A stretch of DNA of 8,975 bases from an uncultured Collinsella sp. (GTDB taxonomy: Bacteria > Actinomycetota > Coriobacteriia > Coriobacteriales > Coriobacteriaceae), in the NCBI GenBank assembly GCA_902465265.1, contig CABQMF010000062.1, positions 1 to 8,975 on the forward strand, read 5' to 3'. Numbering within the stretch: the stretch's first letter is position 1; each line of letters starts with the position of its first letter. Shown in pieces: positions 7,044-8,975 of this stretch. The position numbers and the translations under genes were made by a program. Under the pieces are notes generated by a model. It searched no databases and was not told where the DNA came from. It saw only the letters and a program-made list of their open reading frames with translations.

Positions 7044-7531
7044 GTCTCCCCCTCGATCTTATCGTTCGCATCGTTCTCCGCGGCCATCTGCTGTTTAAAC
7101 GCCTCGCACTCTTCGTTAAGAACATGGGAGAACTTGCCAACCAGGCGCATAATCTCACGCTGTTCCCAAGACTCGAGCGCGCCAAAAGCACGCTGCTCGG
7201 CTTTAACCGCCGGCAACGCATAGTGCTCGGCGAACCGCCGGCCCTCATCGGTCAAACAAACGACCTTATTCTTACGACTGCCCTCGGCAAACTCCAACGT
7301 CGCAAGCCCTCGCGCCCTAAGCGTCTTGATCGCCGAATTGATGGTCTGCTTGCTATAGAACCATTCGCTTGTCAGACGACTCACGGCGATGCTACCGCCC
7401 GCCGTGCTGGTGTCGACGAGCATCCAATAGGCGCAGTCCGAAAGACCGCAGGTGCGCGAGAACTCCGAATAGATATGGTCGAGTCCATTGAGCATCCGGT
7501 CAAAATCGACCAGCGTAACCGCACTATTCAT
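7031..7531 (-). CDS. MarR-family transcriptional regulator
   Basis: The predicted protein has 166 residues with the MarR winged-helix layout: N-terminal dimerisation helices (about 5-40), a helix-turn-helix with a recognition helix near SKQTINSAIKTLRARG (60-75), a beta wing around EGSRKNKVVCLTDEG (83-97), and long C-terminal helices (about 105-155) that complete the dimer interface. MarR proteins usually repress their own operon and release DNA on binding a small ligand. Here it is first in an operon with two exporter halves, a common pairing for ligand-induced efflux. The ATG at 7531 has GGTGGGA 4 bases upstream, a moderate site; an internal ATG at 7495 is possible but has a poorer one. A 14-bp direct repeat covers its predicted promoter and supports autoregulation. 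Cysteines at 28, 33, 92, 142 and 164 could allow redox sensing, but nothing shows that. The ligand is unknown. Confidence 0.9.
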   Translation of the reverse strand: MNSAVTLVDFDRMLNGLDHIYSEFSRTCGLSDCAYWMLVDTSTAGGSIAVSRLTSEWFYSKQTINSAIKTLRARGLATLEFAEGSRKNKVVCLTDEGRRFAEHYALPAVKAEQRAFGALESWEQREIMRLVGKFSHVLNEECEAFKQQMAAENDANDKIEGETCDS

Positions 7532-7549
7532 CTATCCCACCATTCGATT

Positions 7550-7597
7550 GTCCGAGTTTTGACCAATTTGTATCTCTACATTAGTCCGAGTTTTGAC
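7550..7597. promoter_or_regulatory. Two 14-bp direct repeats, probable MarR operators
   Basis: The 14-mer GTCAAAACTCGGAC (minus-strand reading) occurs perfectly at 7597-7584 and 7563-7550, with a 34-base offset, close to three helical turns. The promoter-proximal copy is flanked so that TAGTC and GACTA form an inverted repeat, as expected for a dimeric regulator. Both copies lie between the predicted -35 box and the MarR start codon. Binding there would block RNA polymerase. Confidence 0.65.
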
Positions 7598-7606
7598 TAT
7601 CGTCAA
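7578..7606 (-). promoter_or_regulatory. Predicted promoter of the marR-ABC operon
   Basis: On the minus strand TTGACG (7606-7601), a 17-base spacer and TAATGT (7583-7578) form a plausible promoter. The -35 is close to consensus and the -10 is weak. The spacer contains one full copy of the 14-bp repeat; the second copy starts about 8 bases after the predicted transcript start near 7571. Confidence 0.5.
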
Positions 7607-7646
7607 CAAGCTCGTTATATATGGTCGGCCTACATTGCATATCGAC

Positions 7647-7681
7647 AAAAAAGACCGCCGGCGCGGGGGCGGCGCCGGCGG
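7647..7681 (-). terminator. Strong intrinsic terminator of the 96-residue gene
   Basis: A perfect 10-bp GC stem (7655-7664 with 7672-7681) has a 7-base loop and is followed on the minus strand by TCTTTTTTG. It lies 28 bases past the stop of the small gene and insulates the marR operon from it. Confidence 0.93.
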
Positions 7682-7708
7682 TTGCGAAAGAATATCGATT
7701 GTTGGCTG

Positions 7709-7999
7709 TTAAGCAGCGACGGCCTCGTAGACCGTAGCGCCCGAGAAGCTGTCGTGCAGGCTCTTGCCGCAGATCCACGGCAGTTCGACGACCTCGCAGA
7801 CCGTGTTGACCAGCTCGGAGCAGTCAGTAAAGTGGCCCTTATCGTTGAGGGCCTCGCAATCCTGAACACGCCAATAGCCATCGGTGTGCGTGATGTAGTA
7901 CTCGTGATCGTTAATCGACACGAAAGCGCGCGTCTTGGAACGCAGCAGCTTCAGAAATCCTTCGAAGTCGGTCTCGACGACATCTCCAGCCTGGAACAT
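7709..7999 (-). CDS. Small protein of unknown function
   Basis: I do not recognise this 96-residue protein. It is likely a real gene: the ATG at 7999 has a perfect AGGAGGT 7 bases upstream and a strong terminator follows the stop. The sequence is soluble and acidic, with no signal peptide or membrane helix. The middle (about 24-48, TRAFVSINDHEYYITHTDGYWRVQDC) alternates like two or three beta strands. It is rich in aromatics and has four cysteines (48, 60, 68, 77) without a regular metal-binding spacing. The C-terminal part (about 60-95) includes VVELPWICGKSLHD and looks partly helical. It is transcribed alone, divergent from the nitroreductase. A stand-alone cytosolic single-domain protein is all that can be said. 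Confidence 0.85.
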   Translation of the reverse strand: MFQAGDVVETDFEGFLKLLRSKTRAFVSINDHEYYITHTDGYWRVQDCEALNDKGHFTDCSELVNTVCEVVELPWICGKSLHDSFSGATVYEAVAA

Positions 8000-8018
8000 G
8001 ATGTTACCTCCTGGCCCG

Positions 8019-8050
8019 GCGCCACCATGGCGCGTTGATAAACGTTGATA
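8019..8050. repeat. 5' leader hairpin and 10-base-period tandem repeat
   Basis: GCGCCA (8019-8024) pairs with TGGCGC (8028-8033) around a 3-base loop, just upstream of the AGGAGGT of the small gene. Next to it CGTTGATA occurs at 8033-8040 and 8043-8050, exactly one helical turn apart. This spacing suits side-by-side binding of a regulator on one face of the DNA, possibly overlapping the -10 region of the leftward gene. Confidence 0.45.
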
Positions 8051-8178
8051 CTCCTTTAGTAAAACCTTTATCAGAGCTTATGCGCGCATCATTTAGGCAA
8101 GTGGTAAAAAACCGCAGGGTAGACGGGATAAAACGTTTAACCATCCCACCGGTTTATCACATTCTGGCTGAAGTTTTA

Positions 8179-8210
8179 TGCAAACCAACTTTTCCACTTG
8201 GTAGCTTGCA
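8179..8210. promoter_or_regulatory. Two-part dyad upstream of the nitroreductase gene
   Basis: TGCAAACCAA (8179-8188) pairs with TTGGT (8198-8202) and TTGCA (8206-8210), leaving a 3-base bulge and a 9-base loop. It lies about 80 bases before the nitroreductase start and could be an operator or a leader hairpin. Confidence 0.4.
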
Positions 8211-8290
8211 TTGTTTAGGGCCGACTGCGCGATTACGGTTTTGGTTCGGCGGGTAAGAACGAGGCATCGAAACCAACGTCAGGAGGACCC

Positions 8291-8812
8291 ATGGAGACCA
8301 TCGAAGCGCTCATCCACCGCCGCAGCTGCCGCAACTATAGCGATCGCTCCGTCGAAGCCGAAAAGCTCGCACGCATTATCGAAGCCGGCCAGTACGCGCC
8401 GAGCGGCATGGGACGCCAGCCGGTCACGTTTGTCGCCGTTACCGACCCCGCGACCGTCGAGCGCCTCTCGCAGCTCAACGCACAAGTTATGGGCAGCGAG
8501 GGAGATCCCTTCTACGGCGCCAAGACCGTTGTGGTGGTGCTCGTCGACCGCAGCGTGCCCACGCACCTGGAAGACGGCTCGCTCGCCATGGGCAACCTGC
8601 TCAACGCAGCCTATGCGCTGGGCGTCGATTCGTGTTGGATCCACCGCGCGCACGAGGTCTTTGACTCACCCGAGGGACTGGAACTGCTGGCCAAGTGGGG
8701 TCTGCCCGCCGACGGAAGCCTGCGCGGTGTGGGCAACTGCATTCTGGGCTACGCCAAGGACACGCTACCCGAGCCCAAACCCCGCCGTGACAACGTGGTG
8801 TACGTCGGGTAG
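8291..8812 (+). CDS. Nitroreductase-family FMN oxidoreductase
   Basis: The predicted protein has 173 residues and belongs to the small, single-domain nitroreductase family. These are FMN-binding homodimers in the cytosol that use NAD(P)H to reduce nitro compounds, quinones or flavins. Visible features are the N-terminal HRRSCRNYSD (9-18) with the Arg-Arg-Ser FMN-phosphate contact, APSGMGRQPVTF (36-47), DGSLAMGNLLNAAYALGVDSCWI (95-117) forming the dimer/flavin core, and GVGNCILGYAKDTLPEPKPRR (146-166), the usual C-terminal Gly-Tyr and Pro-rich end. Length is typical of the short form, and no fused ferredoxin domain is present. The ATG at 8291 follows AGGAGG by 4 bases. It appears monocistronic, ending at the hairpin at 8928-8950. 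The substrate cannot be predicted. Confidence 0.93.
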   Translation: METIEALIHRRSCRNYSDRSVEAEKLARIIEAGQYAPSGMGRQPVTFVAVTDPATVERLSQLNAQVMGSEGDPFYGAKTVVVVLVDRSVPTHLEDGSLAMGNLLNAAYALGVDSCWIHRAHEVFDSPEGLELLAKWGLPADGSLRGVGNCILGYAKDTLPEPKPRRDNVVYVG

Positions 8813-8821
8813 CCAAGGAGT

Positions 8822-8864
8822 GTCCCAACTGCCGGCAGAATAGGGACGTCCCTAGCTGCCGACA
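8822..8864. repeat. Palindrome-rich repeated element
   Basis: Two related units, GTCCCAACTGCCGGCA (8822-8837) and GTCCCTAGCTGCCGACA (8848-8864), are arranged in tandem. They contain a perfect 10-bp palindrome, CTGCCGGCAG (8829-8838), and overlap a perfect 14-bp palindrome, TAGGGACGTCCCTA (8841-8854). This tight nesting right after a stop codon resembles REP/MITE-type interspersed elements. Mobility or genome copy number cannot be judged here. Confidence 0.6.
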
Positions 8865-8927
8865 ACGTCGATGTTTTGGCAACGCCAGCGAGCGAGCCGC
8901 ATTTGCGCCAAGGTGACGTGAAATCAG

Positions 8928-8957
8928 AACCACCCTTAAAAAGGGTGGTTTGCTCTT
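8928..8957 (+). terminator. Intrinsic terminator downstream of the nitroreductase
   Basis: A perfect 10-bp stem, AACCACCCTT (8928-8937) with AAGGGTGGTT (8941-8950), has an AAA loop and is followed by TGCTCTT. The T tract is modest, but the hairpin is strong and lies 115 bases after the nitroreductase stop. Nothing else is visible from 8958 to the window end. Confidence 0.75.
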
Positions 8958-8975
8958 AGGGTATAACCCACGGGC

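Larger units (their letters stand above)
8000..8290. other. Divergent intergenic region with several dyads, no gene seen
   Basis: This 291-base gap separates the small minus-strand gene from the plus-strand nitroreductase and is AT-richer than the genes around it. It holds a 6-bp hairpin, a helical-turn tandem repeat, a perfect 10-bp palindrome ATGCGCGCAT (8080-8089), and GATAAA/TTTATC pairs at 8037-8042 with 8067-8072 and at 8127-8132 with 8152-8157. A possible leftward promoter is TTTACT (8063-8058), a 17-base spacer and TATCAA (8040-8035). No convincing rightward promoter pair or riboswitch consensus was found. Confidence 0.5.

Noticed and set aside
8035..8256. Possible 73-codon plus-strand gene upstream of the nitroreductase
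   Set aside because: It starts at TTG with no binding site, overlaps the presumed control region of the leftward gene, and its sequence looks non-coding.
8091..8290. FMN riboswitch ahead of the flavin-dependent nitroreductase
   Set aside because: The conserved RFN segments were not found; only short unrelated dyads are present.
1..8975. CRISPR array, tRNA, rRNA, integrase or insertion sequence
   Set aside because: No regularly spaced repeats, tRNA-like folds, transposase/integrase motifs or target duplications were seen.

Overview
This window reads as ordinary chromosomal DNA from a GC-rich bacterium. Codon use, strong AGGAGG-type ribosome binding sites, short intergenic gaps and the gene mix suggest an anaerobic gut actinomycete of the Coriobacteriia, most like Collinsella. 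That placement is inference from general resemblance and was not tested by any search. There is no phage, transposase, CRISPR array, rRNA or tRNA that I can support.

Layout. Positions 1-273 are non-coding and full of inverted repeats, including a long compound inverted repeat (133-257) with a terminator at its centre. The minus strand then carries a branched-chain aminotransferase (ilvE, 274-1326) and a DedA-family membrane protein (1617-2264); each has its own terminator, so they are separate units. A divergent promoter region (2265-2487) separates dedA from a plus-strand serine O-acetyltransferase (cysE, 2488-3192). A bidirectional terminator (3228-3268) sits where cysE converges on a three-gene minus-strand operon.

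That operon is the most coherent unit here. It encodes a MarR-family regulator (7031-7531), a 578-residue ABC exporter half with a degenerate ATPase site (5307-7043), and a 667-residue partner half with an intact catalytic glutamate (3302-5305). The genes overlap or nearly abut, so they are probably translationally coupled, and the two halves should form a heterodimeric multidrug-type exporter of the TM287/288, LmrCD or BmrCD kind. A perfect 14-bp direct repeat lies on the predicted promoter, one copy in the -35/-10 spacer and one just after the predicted start of transcription. This is the arrangement expected of an autoregulatory MarR operator.

Upstream of the operon lies a small minus-strand gene of unknown function (96 residues, 7709-7999) with a strong terminator. 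A 291-base AT-richer intergenic region with several dyads and a helical-turn repeat follows, then a plus-strand nitroreductase (8291-8812). The right end (8813-8975) holds a palindrome-rich element that looks like a copy of an interspersed repeat, followed by an intrinsic terminator.

I did not find a clear previously undescribed system. The best leads are regulatory or structural: the MarR operator pair, the two palindromic elements at the window edges, a possible leaderless in-frame upstream start for ilvE, and the unrecognised 96-residue protein.
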